Source: Acidobacteriota bacterium
Lineage (GTDB): Bacteria; Acidobacteriota; Holophagae; Holophagales; Holophagaceae
DNA length: 64,000 nucleotides
Direction of reading: 5' to 3'
Assembly (NCBI GenBank): GCA_014189895.1
Contig: BJFQ01000005.1
Span: 1 to 64,000, forward strand
The notes below the pieces were generated by a model. The model was not told the DNA's origin. It did not search any database and was given only the letters and a program-made list of their open reading frames with translations. Made by a program: the position numbers and the translations under genes. How positions within the stretch are numbered: the stretch's first letter is position 1; every line of letters begins with the position of its first letter. Shown in pieces: positions 9,624-18,317 of the stretch.

Positions 9624-11354
9624 CTATTTAGTCCGGCGGTCCTTGGCTAAAAGATCGCTCTTTCGTTTGATTAAAATTGATATTTCATTTTCTAATTGCT
9701 TAACCATTTCTGGATTTATTAAAGTCGATGGCTCTTGCGTCTTTCGCTGCAAACTCAGCCTTTCTCGGTCTAAAAACGCCATTTCTAGCCTACTTCTCAC
9801 GCTATCTATATTGGGGAGGTATTCGCCACCTCCGCGGGAGGAATAATGAGCGTCAATCGCTGAAATAACCTGTTCAAGCTCTTCTTTCCGGGTGCCATCC
9901 CCATATTCAGATTCCAAGGCTCTTTGAAGATAGTCTGAGCCCTCTAGTTCGATCCACCACGCTTCAGGAATCTGCCGTATTTCATCTTTGCCATGCCCTT
10001 TAGAGAAGAGGTAGATCATCTCTTTGACAAGATCATTAAACGATAGCTTTGGTAATCTCTGGGGTTTAATTTCCCGAGATTGATCTTGTGTTTTGATGCC
10101 AGTTGTATTCATTGCTTTGCTCATCTCGCTTGTTGGGATTTGTAATTGATGCCCTAGCGAAGCAAGGAGTGATCTAGTTTCAGTATTCTTAGGGAGATAG
10201 GGCAGAAACTCCATCATCGATTTATAGACCGACATCCTCTCTGAGAGCCGTGATAAATCCCTACCGGATAGCAGCCTGTTGAGTACAAATGAAGTCCATT
10301 CAGGTGAATGAACAATAGCTTCCCTGAATCCTTCAGATCCTAATTTCAAAGACCAACTATCAGGATCTTCACCTTGAGGTAATTCTAGTAGGCGAACCTC
10401 AAATTCCATCGGCAGGGCAGTTTTCAAAGAAGAGTACATCGCTTTTCTTCCCGCATCATCTCCGTCAAAACAAAAAACTAATCGATTAGTGTAGCGTTTT
10501 AATGCTTTAAGGTGATCTTCGGTGAGTGCTGTACCCATGGGGGCTACAGCCTGATAGATATTCAGTTTCTGAAGCTGGAGGACGTCAAAGTACCCCTCGA
10601 CGATCAGTAGGCCATCTTTTGCGTTATGACGTGCTTTATCCATCCCAAACAGCGTATGACTTTTTTTGAACAGTTGGGTTTCTCTTGTATTCAAATACTT
10701 AGGTTGTTGATCTCCCATAGTACGACCGGCAAAAGCTATAATTCGACCCCTTGAATCCCGAATTGGTATCGTAATGCGCTCCCTAAGGAAGTCAATAGAT
10801 TTGCCTTTCTCGGTCTTTGAAGACAAGCCCGATAGATGAATTTGATCAATGGAAAAACGAGAAAATTGAAGATGATTAATCAACTCATCCCATGATTCAT
10901 TTGCAAAGCCAAAGGCAGAGTCAGAAATCTGAGGTTCGGTAAATCCCCTGTTCTTAAGATAAGCGATAGATTTTGGGCTTTTTTCGAGGTTCTTTTGAAA
11001 AAATAGTTGAGCTTGGTCCAGGATATTCCTTAGAGATTCATCTTGAGATATTTCTATTGAAGACTTCGTCTTCCGGTTAGGTAATTCGATGCCAGATTGT
11101 TGAGCTAGCAATTCTAGCGCTTCTGAAAAAGTTATATTCTCTCTTTCTTGAATCCAATGAAAAACATCACCTGTTTTCCCACAACCAAAGCAGTGAAAGT
11201 ATTGGCCTTGGGGGTTGACATAAAAACTAGGAGTCTTTTCTGAATGAAAAGGACATAATCCTTTGAAATTTGCACCCATCTTCTGAAGTTTGACATTCTG
11301 ACTAATCAGAGCCACTAAGTCGATTGCGTCTTTAACTTGTTTCGTAACGCTCAT
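9624..11354 (-). CDS. dnaG: DNA primase DnaG
   Basis: A 576-residue primase that lays down RNA primers on the lagging strand. The N-terminal zinc-binding domain has Cys34, His37, Cys55 and Cys58 (CPFHSEKTPSF ... YFHCFGCG). The catalytic core includes RERITIPIRDSRGRIIAFAGR and the TOPRIM motifs LLIVEGYFDVL and FCFDGDDAGRKA. The C-terminal region is helical and fits a DnaB-binding domain. It is followed by rpoD on the same strand, the common dnaG-rpoD pair. Its start is 26 bases beyond the end of the upstream transporter gene. Confidence 0.96.
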   Translation of the reverse strand: MSVTKQVKDAIDLVALISQNVKLQKMGANFKGLCPFHSEKTPSFYVNPQGQYFHCFGCGKTGDVFHWIQERENITFSEALELLAQQSGIELPNRKTKSSIEISQDESLRNILDQAQLFFQKNLEKSPKSIAYLKNRGFTEPQISDSAFGFANESWDELINHLQFSRFSIDQIHLSGLSSKTEKGKSIDFLRERITIPIRDSRGRIIAFAGRTMGDQQPKYLNTRETQLFKKSHTLFGMDKARHNAKDGLLIVEGYFDVLQLQKLNIYQAVAPMGTALTEDHLKALKRYTNRLVFCFDGDDAGRKAMYSSLKTALPMEFEVRLLELPQGEDPDSWSLKLGSEGFREAIVHSPEWTSFVLNRLLSGRDLSRLSERMSVYKSMMEFLPYLPKNTETRSLLASLGHQLQIPTSEMSKAMNTTGIKTQDQSREIKPQRLPKLSFNDLVKEMIYLFSKGHGKDEIRQIPEAWWIELEGSDYLQRALESEYGDGTRKEELEQVISAIDAHYSSRGGGEYLPNIDSVRSRLEMAFLDRERLSLQRKTQEPSTLINPEMVKQLENEISILIKRKSDLLAKDRRTK

Positions 11355-11380
11355 AGTTGATCATTTTACTATCAACATAT

Positions 11381-12739
11381 TTAAGATTCAGGTTGGTTCT
11401 CGCTCGGGACCCTAGAAGTTGGGATTTGTCCCCATATCTTCAACATTGCAAAAGCCCCAAACAAACTACAGGGCAGAAGTGAAGCCATCCAATACCAAGC
11501 ATTAAGGCCCATAGGCCCGGGTCCCCATCCATAGGTTTTCAAAATCCAACCCAACACAAACCCGCTAAATCCACTTCCAAAGTATTGAAAAGAATCCACA
11601 AAACCTACCACCGTTGCAGCGCCGCGGGTCCCGCCAAAATCTGCTCCCGCTGTTCCACTCAAAAGCCCATGGATTCCAAGTGCCAGCAAGGCTCCGAGAC
11701 CAATGCACATAATGGCTATGATTTGGCCTAAAGTTGTAGTGGCGTAAGGCGAATAACCGAGGAGACCAAAAACAAATAATTGAGCCACAAAGAATATGAA
11801 AGCAGATGGGGCTCTTCTTGATTGAAAATATTTATCACTAATCCAACCGCTTAGTAATCCCCCTGATGCACCGCCCACAAAAAGAGCAATTCCTGACCAT
11901 GCAAATAATCGGTCAGTCTTAGATATTAATTGAACTTCATTGAGGTATTCGGTGGAATAAAGCAGGAGCCCTTGACGAATAAACCCTGTGAAAAACTCAG
12001 CCATAACTAGCATGAAAATCACACGATTACTAAAAAGCTTTTCCTTGAAGTGCGACAAGGTAATTTCGGCTAACCGTGTATCACCCTTAACAGACCCATC
12101 GCCCGTATCGATGTCATCCAAGCCACATTCACTGGGTGTATTTCTCACAAGAAAATAATCGATGATCGTAAAAGTGAACATCAGTGCCGATGGTACGAAC
12201 CAAATCATCGTCCAAGAATAGTGAGAAATAATCCAAGCACCAAAAGTATTTGTGAGAATGAAACTTGTAGATAGTATTGCCCCAAACAGACCACCGAAGA
12301 CTCCTCGTTCTTTAACCGGAAACCAGGCGCTGTTAATTTTGACAATCGAGAGTCCACCCCAACTTTGAAAATACATGTTCAGAGACCAAAGCATACTGAG
12401 GGGTATAAGAATTTTGGTCACTTGAGTGTTTAGGAAAAAAAAGCCAATCACGGCATTCAAAATAGCAGACCCAATGGCGCCCACGATTATTCCTTTTCGC
12501 CCGCCCAAACGATCGATAATGGATCCATTGATTGCAACCGATAGTGCGTAGGTCCAGAAACCACAGGCAGCGATTAACCCCATTTCGGCTTTATCTAAAT
12601 GATAGGTGAGCCCAATATCGCTTTTTACTAAGTTGAAATTAAAGCGACCCATGTACATACACGAGTAAGTTAAAGCTAGTGGGATCCAATTCAAAGATCG
12701 CCGTTTAGTGAAGGATCGACCCCATGCTTTAAGATTCAT
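11381..12739 (-). CDS. MFS transporter, organophosphate:phosphate antiporter-like
   Basis: A 452-residue membrane protein with about twelve hydrophobic segments. The N-terminus (SCMYMGRFNFNLVKSDI) and the loop 2-3 signature DRLGGRKG place it in the major facilitator superfamily. The spacing and the YMGRFNFN segment resemble the OPA family (GlpT, UhpT, UhpC), which swaps sugar phosphates or glycerol phosphate for inorganic phosphate. The substrate cannot be read from sequence. It starts 119 bases from the divergent class I aldolase gene, so uptake of a phosphorylated three- or six-carbon compound is an attractive guess. Confidence 0.78.
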   Translation of the reverse strand: MNLKAWGRSFTKRRSLNWIPLALTYSCMYMGRFNFNLVKSDIGLTYHLDKAEMGLIAACGFWTYALSVAINGSIIDRLGGRKGIIVGAIGSAILNAVIGFFFLNTQVTKILIPLSMLWSLNMYFQSWGGLSIVKINSAWFPVKERGVFGGLFGAILSTSFILTNTFGAWIISHYSWTMIWFVPSALMFTFTIIDYFLVRNTPSECGLDDIDTGDGSVKGDTRLAEITLSHFKEKLFSNRVIFMLVMAEFFTGFIRQGLLLYSTEYLNEVQLISKTDRLFAWSGIALFVGGASGGLLSGWISDKYFQSRRAPSAFIFFVAQLFVFGLLGYSPYATTTLGQIIAIMCIGLGALLALGIHGLLSGTAGADFGGTRGAATVVGFVDSFQYFGSGFSGFVLGWILKTYGWGPGPMGLNAWYWMASLLPCSLFGAFAMLKIWGQIPTSRVPSENQPES

Positions 12740-12858
12740 CTTGTCTTAAGGTTATCTTAACTTCGCAATTCTTTACTATCGGTGCTCACTGTCCCTATTT
12801 ATGATTAGTAGAGTCCCCCAATGTGGATTAAAATAAAGAAACCCCCAAGGATTGATTA

Positions 12859-13776
12859 ATGAGCAACCGAATTGAAGAAATTTTATCTTGGTACGAATCC
12901 GATTCTCCTGCCGTGAGAGCAAATCTCAAGAGGCTAATGAATCACGGGGCGCTCGCTGGGAGTGGAAAATTTGTGATTCTACCTGTGGATCAAGGCTTTG
13001 AGCATGGTCCAGCCCGATCCTTTGCTATTAATCCACCCTCATATGATCCTAATTACCATGTCGAACTGGCTATTGAATCAGGTTGCAATGCCTACGCAGC
13101 TCCGTTAGGCTTCATCGAGTTTGTTGCAACAAAATATCGAGCAAAGATCCCCTTCATTCTGAAGATTAATAATTCGGACGTCCTAAGCAAAGGACATGAT
13201 CCTCAAAGCGCAATCACTGCTTCTGTAAAAGATGCCGTAAGATTAGGCTGTACCGCCGTGGGTTACACCATTTACCCCGGGAGTACTCTAAGGAACCAAC
13301 AATACGAATCGCTTCGGGAAATTATTGCTGAAGCGAAGGACGCAGGTCTTCCGTCCATTGTCTGGGCGTACCCAAGAGGCCAAGGCCTTTCGAAGGAGGG
13401 CGAGACTGCCGTAGACGTAGTTGCCTATGCCGCCCACATTTCCTGCCAGCTAGGTGCTCATATTGTTAAAGTTAAGCCTCCAAAGGATCACATTGAGCAT
13501 CCGGCAGCCCTCGACGCTTTCAAGAAAGGATCCATATCGACCTCGACGCTAAAAGATAGAATCAGCGAAGTCGTTCGAAGTTCTTTTGCAGGTAAGCGCA
13601 TTGTTATATTTTCAGGCGGTGAAGCTAAATCCAAAGAAGAAATCTTGAGAGAAGTATCTGAAATTGCTGCAGGTGGAGGGTTCGGTTCCATTATGGGCCG
13701 AAATGCTTTTCAACGCCCCCGCAATGAAGCACTCACTTTACTTCGAGAAGTCATCGATATTTATAAAGCACATTAG
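12859..13776 (+). CDS. fbaB: Class I fructose-bisphosphate aldolase (FbaB/DhnA family)
   Basis: A 305-residue TIM-barrel aldolase that interconverts fructose 1,6-bisphosphate with two triose phosphates through a Schiff base. Features: PVDQGFEHGP near residues 42-51, KINNSD at 102-107, YPRGQG at 171-176, the HIVKVKPP strand carrying the likely Schiff-base lysine (Lys204 or Lys206), and a phosphate-binding FSGGEAKSKEE. An AAGGA sits ahead of the ATG. It is unrelated to the zinc-dependent class II enzyme. The gene is divergent from the transporter and convergent with a tiny cysteine-rich gene. Family confidence is high; some relatives act on other aldol substrates. Confidence 0.9.
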   Translation: MSNRIEEILSWYESDSPAVRANLKRLMNHGALAGSGKFVILPVDQGFEHGPARSFAINPPSYDPNYHVELAIESGCNAYAAPLGFIEFVATKYRAKIPFILKINNSDVLSKGHDPQSAITASVKDAVRLGCTAVGYTIYPGSTLRNQQYESLREIIAEAKDAGLPSIVWAYPRGQGLSKEGETAVDVVAYAAHISCQLGAHIVKVKPPKDHIEHPAALDAFKKGSISTSTLKDRISEVVRSSFAGKRIVIFSGGEAKSKEEILREVSEIAAGGGFGSIMGRNAFQRPRNEALTLLREVIDIYKAH

Positions 13777-13793
13777 TTCATCTTTTTCTAAAA

Positions 13794-13928
13794 TCATGTC
13801 AATTGGCAAGTTTCGCCATTGCAACACTCTTGAGAATTAATCCCACAAATTGAGCATTGACCATGGCCATGGACCCAAATTATATCTGTTTGGTTGCCGC
13901 ACCATTGACAGAAGTTGTTAGAAAGCAT
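13794..13928 (-). CDS. Small cysteine-rich protein (44 aa), probable zinc or metal binder
   Basis: A 44-residue frame on the minus strand with an AAAGG site eight bases ahead of its ATG. It carries seven cysteines: a CxxC at 7-10 (CQWCG), a CxxC at 25-28 (CSICG), a CC pair at 35-36 and Cys41. Between them is WVHGHGQ, with two histidines. The regular knuckle-like spacing, good ribosome site and clean fit between two genes argue that it is real. From memory, similar short proteins with an HGHGQC core occur in other aquatic bacteria; I cannot verify that here. It is convergent with fbaB. Function unknown; a zinc ribbon or metal chaperone are possibilities. Confidence 0.6.
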   Translation of the reverse strand: MLSNNFCQWCGNQTDIIWVHGHGQCSICGINSQECCNGETCQLT

Positions 13929-13972
13929 TAAATTAACCTTTCAATATAATGAAATTATTATAAGGCTTAAAA

Positions 13973-14617
13973 ATGTCGATAGAAAAAGTGTTTCAGCGAA
14001 TGCCGGATCTATTCCGACCTGACCGTGCTATTGGGCTGACAGTTACTTATCTTTTTATCTGCGGACAGGCAGAAAATGACACCTTTCAGGTCAGTATTGC
14101 AGATCAAGCTATTTCCATCCAGAAAGGGCAGTCTAAAAAACCCGACGTCACCATTAGGGTTAACGCGGACGACTGGATAGCAATATCTGAAAACAGACTC
14201 GATGGCCTTAAGGCTTATCTAGAAGGCAAAATAAAAGTCGAAGGTAGTCTCGCTCTTTTTCAAAAGTTCCCCAAGCTCTTCAAGCCCCTTCATCGTCGAA
14301 GTTCTGGTCGACCACTGGAAGAGATTATTGTTCGTCAAGTTACAAACAGCAGAGAGGACATCAAGATAGGTCCCTTAAAACCATCTTCTTTGACTCTGAC
14401 TGGCCTCTGGGGATCCGAAGATTATCTTAGACCTGTTCTTGAAGGCTATTGCTCTCCTAACGCCCTGTTTTTATCGGGGCATTTAGAATGGTCAGGAGAT
14501 GCCGAATCTATAAATAGGTTTTGTAATTACTGCAAATTAAACCCCATCAAAGCCCCTAGACTCTCACTTTGGCGACTAATGATAAGCTTCATTAAATCTA
14601 AACTAAGGTTTATTTAG
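13973..14617 (+). CDS. SCP2 sterol-binding-domain protein
   Basis: A 214-residue soluble protein. Residues 1-105 look like an SCP2 fold: an amphipathic start (VFQRMPDLFRPD), a beta-rich middle, the PDVTIRVNADDW segment and the LEGKIKVEGSLALFQKFPKLF end. SCP2 domains bind lipid or fatty acyl molecules in a hydrophobic pocket. Residues 106-214 have no family I recognise. Its last 15 bases overlap the end of the convergent lipoprotein gene. There are no membrane segments or signal peptide. The first domain is fairly clear; the biological ligand is unknown. Confidence 0.65.
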   Translation: MSIEKVFQRMPDLFRPDRAIGLTVTYLFICGQAENDTFQVSIADQAISIQKGQSKKPDVTIRVNADDWIAISENRLDGLKAYLEGKIKVEGSLALFQKFPKLFKPLHRRSSGRPLEEIIVRQVTNSREDIKIGPLKPSSLTLTGLWGSEDYLRPVLEGYCSPNALFLSGHLEWSGDAESINRFCNYCKLNPIKAPRLSLWRLMISFIKSKLRFI

Positions 14618-15133
14618 AGATACCGAATGGCTGGTAAGGGAAGGATCTAAAATATTGTGAGGAATAGGTTTAGCTTCAGCTCCCATGGAGAAAACCTGAT
14701 AGGAAAACTCTTGAGACACTGAATTAAGAGTATAAAAAAATGGATGCTTCCAAGCATCAAGAGGAATTGTGTTTAAGTAATCAGGGTAAAGATCATTGAG
14801 AGTAGCAGGTAGTTTCTTTTTATCTGAGCGATAACGCTCAATAGCGCTCACGATCCTAGTAATCGATCTCTTAGTTTCTAACATCCGATTATCGAAGTCT
14901 TTTTCAAGTCTTTTATTTACAAAGAAAAGTTCTGCTTTTGCTTTTGTTGCCTCCTCAGTATTCGGATAATCAGTAATGATCCGATTTAATAAAACTTGAG
15001 CTGCTAGGTATTGGTTCTCATTTATTAGGGTTCTCGATTGGCTCAACAATAGCTTGGCGGTACCCGAAGAGCAGCCTAGTATTGCAATTAGCACTAGGGT
15101 ACTCACAGATCGGTAGGCTTTTGTTATGAACAT
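14603..15133 (-). CDS. Lipoprotein with TPR-like helices and GspG-like C-terminal domain
   Basis: A 176-residue lipoprotein: lipobox LILIAILGC-type with Cys21 (AILGC). Residues 25-70 form a tetratricopeptide-like pair (AAQVLLNRIITDYPNTEEA). Residues 90-165 resemble the globular part of major pseudopilins: a helix ending AIERYRSDKKKLPATLNDL, then YLNTIPLDAWKHPFFY and YQVFSMGAEA. Pseudopilins normally carry an N-terminal prepilin helix; here a lipid anchor and a TPR replace it. No other secretion gene is nearby. It may be an envelope protein that borrowed the fold. Function unknown. Confidence 0.65.
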   Translation of the reverse strand: MFITKAYRSVSTLVLIAILGCSSGTAKLLLSQSRTLINENQYLAAQVLLNRIITDYPNTEEATKAKAELFFVNKRLEKDFDNRMLETKRSITRIVSAIERYRSDKKKLPATLNDLYPDYLNTIPLDAWKHPFFYTLNSVSQEFSYQVFSMGAEAKPIPHNILDPSLTSHSVSLNKP

Positions 15134-15163
15134 AGACTGAAGTATATCGACGCCGAGAGTAAG

Positions 15164-15817
15164 ATGTTAAGTGGGGATTCAACTATGAATATAGGGCCTT
15201 GGCTCATCGGAATTGTAGGCGGATCTGGAAGCGGGAAAACTTCTGTCGCTAAAGCCCTGTTTCAAAAACTTAAAGAAGAAGGGGTTTCTCCTACATTACT
15301 TGATTTAGATGCTTACTATAATCCAAAAGAAGTTAATAAAAATAAGTTCGCACCTGATCCCATTAATTACGATCATCCCAAAGCGCTAGATGTCGAATTG
15401 ATGGCTAATCATCTATCACAACTTAAGCTCGGCCAAGCTATACAGAAACCCCTCTACGACTTTACAGTGTCCGACCGTAAGGGCTGGGATGCTCCTATGA
15501 GCGCAAAAGAAGTCGTCATTTTAGAGGGCTTACTACTTTTCGCTTTACCTGAGATTAGAAGCCAGTTGGATGTCAAAGTGTTTGTAGATACGGACCCAGA
15601 CATTAGGCTCATTCGAAGGCTCAACCGGGACATGAATGAAAGAAAGAGAACGTTTGATAGTGTAATCCGACAGTACGAATTCAGCGTGAGGCCCATGCAT
15701 TTAGAATTTGTTGAGCCCAGTAAAAGATGGGCTGACATTATCATCCCTGTCGGGGTAGAGAATGTAACTGCGTTGGATATGCTTTTTCATCATGTTCTTG
15801 CCCGGATAAAAAAATAG
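15164..15817 (+). CDS. udk: Uridine kinase / phosphoribulokinase family
   Basis: A 217-residue P-loop kinase that phosphorylates uridine and cytidine to the monophosphates. The Walker A is GGSGSGKTS, followed by LDLDAYY, FAPDPINYDHPKALD, YDFTVSDR and a lid with RRLNRDMNERKR. An alternative ATG at 15185 (MNIGPW) would drop seven residues and sits nearer the conserved core. The gene diverges from the lipoprotein gene and is followed 11 bases later by a threonine dehydratase-like gene. Length and motifs fit uridine kinase well. Confidence 0.88.
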   Translation: MLSGDSTMNIGPWLIGIVGGSGSGKTSVAKALFQKLKEEGVSPTLLDLDAYYNPKEVNKNKFAPDPINYDHPKALDVELMANHLSQLKLGQAIQKPLYDFTVSDRKGWDAPMSAKEVVILEGLLLFALPEIRSQLDVKVFVDTDPDIRLIRRLNRDMNERKRTFDSVIRQYEFSVRPMHLEFVEPSKRWADIIIPVGVENVTALDMLFHHVLARIKK

Positions 15818-15828
15818 AGGTCCTTACG

Positions 15829-16740
15829 ATGAACAATGGACTCATAGAGATTAATAAGGCTCACGAGAGAATTTCTTCGTTCATACGTCGAACACCCTTA
15901 TTCGAAACTGAAATTCATCTCAAAAATGGGACTCAGAAGTTATTGCTTAAACTCGAATATCTCCAAATTGGAGGTAGTTTCAAATCACGAGGGGCCCTTA
16001 ATAAAGTAGCTACTACTCCGGGTTCAACTCTTGTCGCTTTTAGTGGAGGCAATCACGGTATAGGGGTCGCCTATGCTGCTAGATGCTTTAATAAAAAAGC
16101 GATTATTTATCTTCCAAGTTGGGCACCCCCTTTTAAGAAAAATATCATCGAGTCTTTTGGAGCTGAGTTAAGGATCTTAGATGATCCAATGCATCTGATC
16201 TATGAAAAAGCTATTGCCTTTGCTCTGCAAAATACTGCTACTTTCATTCATCCCTACGATGATCTAGACGTAATTTATGGCGCCGGGACGATTGGTTTAG
16301 AACTCGATCATAGTCTACGCCCTGATCGCTGGCTTGTCGGAGTAGGTGGAGGAGGGTTGATTAGTGGCTTAACTCTGGCGCTTCCTACCCAGAAGGTTCT
16401 TCCGGTTGAAAGCCTGCTTTGCCCCAGTTTGCACGAAGCTCAATTAAATAATCACCCTGTTCTTGTTACATCTTCCGGAATAGCCCAAAGTGGGCTAGGG
16501 GCTCCCTCAATTGGTCAATACAATTGGGACATCATCAGTCAAAAGAGCCACCCCGTTATGCGCGTTTCGGATGAAATGATTCAGTCAGCTCAAAATTGGC
16601 TTTGGAATCATTGTCGAATTTTATCGGAGCCTTCGGGGGCTACAGCCTTAGCTGCCCTATTTGATGATAGTTGGCAATTCTCGACAGATCCCGTGGGTGT
16701 CATTCTCTGTGGTGCAAATACGGCTGAAATGCCATCATAA
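15829..16740 (+). CDS. Threonine dehydratase / serine racemase-like PLP enzyme
   Basis: A 303-residue fold-type II PLP enzyme. Lys52 in GGSFKSRGALNK binds pyridoxal phosphate, FSGGNHGIG follows, and the phosphate loop is VGVGGGGLISGL. It has no C-terminal ACT domain, so it resembles the unregulated (catabolic) threonine ammonia-lyase or serine racemase rather than the isoleucine-pathway IlvA. Products would be 2-oxobutanoate and ammonia, or pyruvate if serine is used. An AGGTCC lies ahead of the start. Substrate choice cannot be settled from the sequence. Confidence 0.8.
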   Translation: MNNGLIEINKAHERISSFIRRTPLFETEIHLKNGTQKLLLKLEYLQIGGSFKSRGALNKVATTPGSTLVAFSGGNHGIGVAYAARCFNKKAIIYLPSWAPPFKKNIIESFGAELRILDDPMHLIYEKAIAFALQNTATFIHPYDDLDVIYGAGTIGLELDHSLRPDRWLVGVGGGGLISGLTLALPTQKVLPVESLLCPSLHEAQLNNHPVLVTSSGIAQSGLGAPSIGQYNWDIISQKSHPVMRVSDEMIQSAQNWLWNHCRILSEPSGATALAALFDDSWQFSTDPVGVILCGANTAEMPS

Positions 16741-16765
16741 AATAAAGGAATGGAGAGTCTAGCCT

Positions 16766-17269
16766 ATGGCTTCAGAATGTAGTTTTGACGTAGTCTCTAA
16801 GGTGGATTTTCAAGAAGTGAAGAATGCCACAGAACATGCCTTGAAAGAGATCAAACAGCGGTATGACTTCAAAGGCTCGATATCGAATATTGAATTGAGT
16901 GGCACGGATAAGATCATCCTCACTAGCGATGATGAAATTAAGCTCAAAGCAGTTATTGATGTACTTCAGAGTAAGCTTTTTAAGCGCGGTGTTAGTATAC
17001 GCTCCTTGACTTATGGCAAGATACAACAGGCTTCCAAAGGAACAGTGCGACAAGAAATCAACATTTCCCAGGGTATTGCACAAGATAAAGCAAAGATTTT
17101 TGTTAACGGTATAAAAGAAAAAAAATTCAAGGTTCAAGTATCAATCCAAGGCGATCAGCTGAGAATATCTGGCAAAGACAAAGATGCACTCCAAGAAGTC
17201 ATTGCCTTTATCCGTCAGGAACAAAATAGAGCCAATATTGATATTCAGATTGTCAATTTAAGAGGATAA
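16766..17269 (+). CDS. yajQ: YajQ family nucleotide-binding protein
   Basis: A 167-residue protein with the family's start (SFDVVSKVDFQEVKNA), the KQRYDFKG segment, LTSDDE and a final RQEQNRANIDIQIVNLRG. YajQ has two ferredoxin-like domains and binds RNA or nucleotides; in some bacteria it is a cyclic di-GMP receptor that works with a transcription factor. Its TAA directly abuts the ATG of the polyprenyl synthase gene, so the two are probably translated from one mRNA. Confidence 0.93.
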   Translation: MASECSFDVVSKVDFQEVKNATEHALKEIKQRYDFKGSISNIELSGTDKIILTSDDEIKLKAVIDVLQSKLFKRGVSIRSLTYGKIQQASKGTVRQEINISQGIAQDKAKIFVNGIKEKKFKVQVSIQGDQLRISGKDKDALQEVIAFIRQEQNRANIDIQIVNLRG

Positions 17270-18268
17270 ATGAACATCACTACAACCACTAGCATCTTCG
17301 ATTCGATTCGCGAAGATTTACTAAAGGTCGAAATAGAACTCTCAAGTATTCTGACTCATAATAAAATTGAGGTCGTTGATAAATTCTCTTCACACATTCT
17401 CAATACGTCAGGTAAAAGACTTCGTCCAGCCCTTCTACTCTTATCAGCTAAATCATTCAATGTGTCGTCTGAAGTTGCTGTTAAATTTGCATGCGTTTTT
17501 GAATTAATTCACACGGCTACCTTAATCCATGACGATGTCATCGATCACTCATCGACTCGTAGGGGTAGTAGAACGTTAAATGTACTTTGGGGCGATACCC
17601 TGACAGTTCTCTTTGGAGATCTGCTTTATCTCCGAGCCATGTCCTCTGCTATTGAAGGTCGAAATTGGAAAATGATGGAAGTTCTCTCTGGCGTAACTTC
17701 AAAAGTCATAGAAGGAGAATTAATACAGCACGATCACCTTTTTGACATACATCTTGATCGAGAACAATATTTTGAGATCCTAGAGCGCAAAACAGCCCTT
17801 TTATTCGCTGCGTGCTGTAAGTCTGGAGCCATTCTTTCAGGCGCATCCTCCCAGACTGTTCAAGACTTTGAAAACTATGGATTACACCTCGGTAGAGCCT
17901 TCCAACTCATAGATGATCTTTTGGATTATTCTTCAACAGCAACCGAATTGGGTAAACCGGTATTTACTGACCTTAAGGAAGGTAAACTAACCCTCCCGCT
18001 TTTACTTCTGAAGGACGCAAACCCTCAAACAACACAAGCCCTCATTGAAGATTTTTGGTCTGTAAATAGCACTAAATCCACTCTAGATTCAGTAGGCTCT
18101 CATTTGAGAACATTGTTACATCAACACCAAGCTCTCGATCAGACTTACGATATTGCGAAGAAAGAAACTGAAAAAGCTGTGGCGATTCTAAATAATCCCG
18201 CATACGAACGCGAATCCTTTCACTTTTTCAGGTTGTTACCTAATTTATTACTAGATCGGTTAAAATAA
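17270..18268 (+). CDS. ispB: Trans-polyprenyl diphosphate synthase (IspB/HepT type)
   Basis: A 332-residue all-helical prenyl chain-elongation enzyme. First aspartate motif DDVIDHSSTRRG, second DDLLDYSS, with GKRLRPALLLL upstream and GKPVFTDLKEGKLTLPLL downstream. It joins isopentenyl units into a long chain, most likely the menaquinone side chain, given the futalosine genes elsewhere in the window. It could also supply C20 diphosphate for carotenoid and retinal synthesis; product length depends on residues before the first motif that I did not model. Start codon abuts the yajQ stop; the rhodopsin gene follows after 49 bases. Confidence 0.88.
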   Translation: MNITTTTSIFDSIREDLLKVEIELSSILTHNKIEVVDKFSSHILNTSGKRLRPALLLLSAKSFNVSSEVAVKFACVFELIHTATLIHDDVIDHSSTRRGSRTLNVLWGDTLTVLFGDLLYLRAMSSAIEGRNWKMMEVLSGVTSKVIEGELIQHDHLFDIHLDREQYFEILERKTALLFAACCKSGAILSGASSQTVQDFENYGLHLGRAFQLIDDLLDYSSTATELGKPVFTDLKEGKLTLPLLLLKDANPQTTQALIEDFWSVNSTKSTLDSVGSHLRTLLHQHQALDQTYDIAKKETEKAVAILNNPAYERESFHFFRLLPNLLLDRLK

Positions 18269-18317
18269 GCACTTAGTCCTTATATCTACATAACCAGTTC
18301 TCACCAAGGGGTTGCCC

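Noticed and set aside
9826-9838. CCTCC-GCG-GGAGG hairpin in dnaG
   Set aside because: Short, inside codons for a glycine run; no sign of a site.
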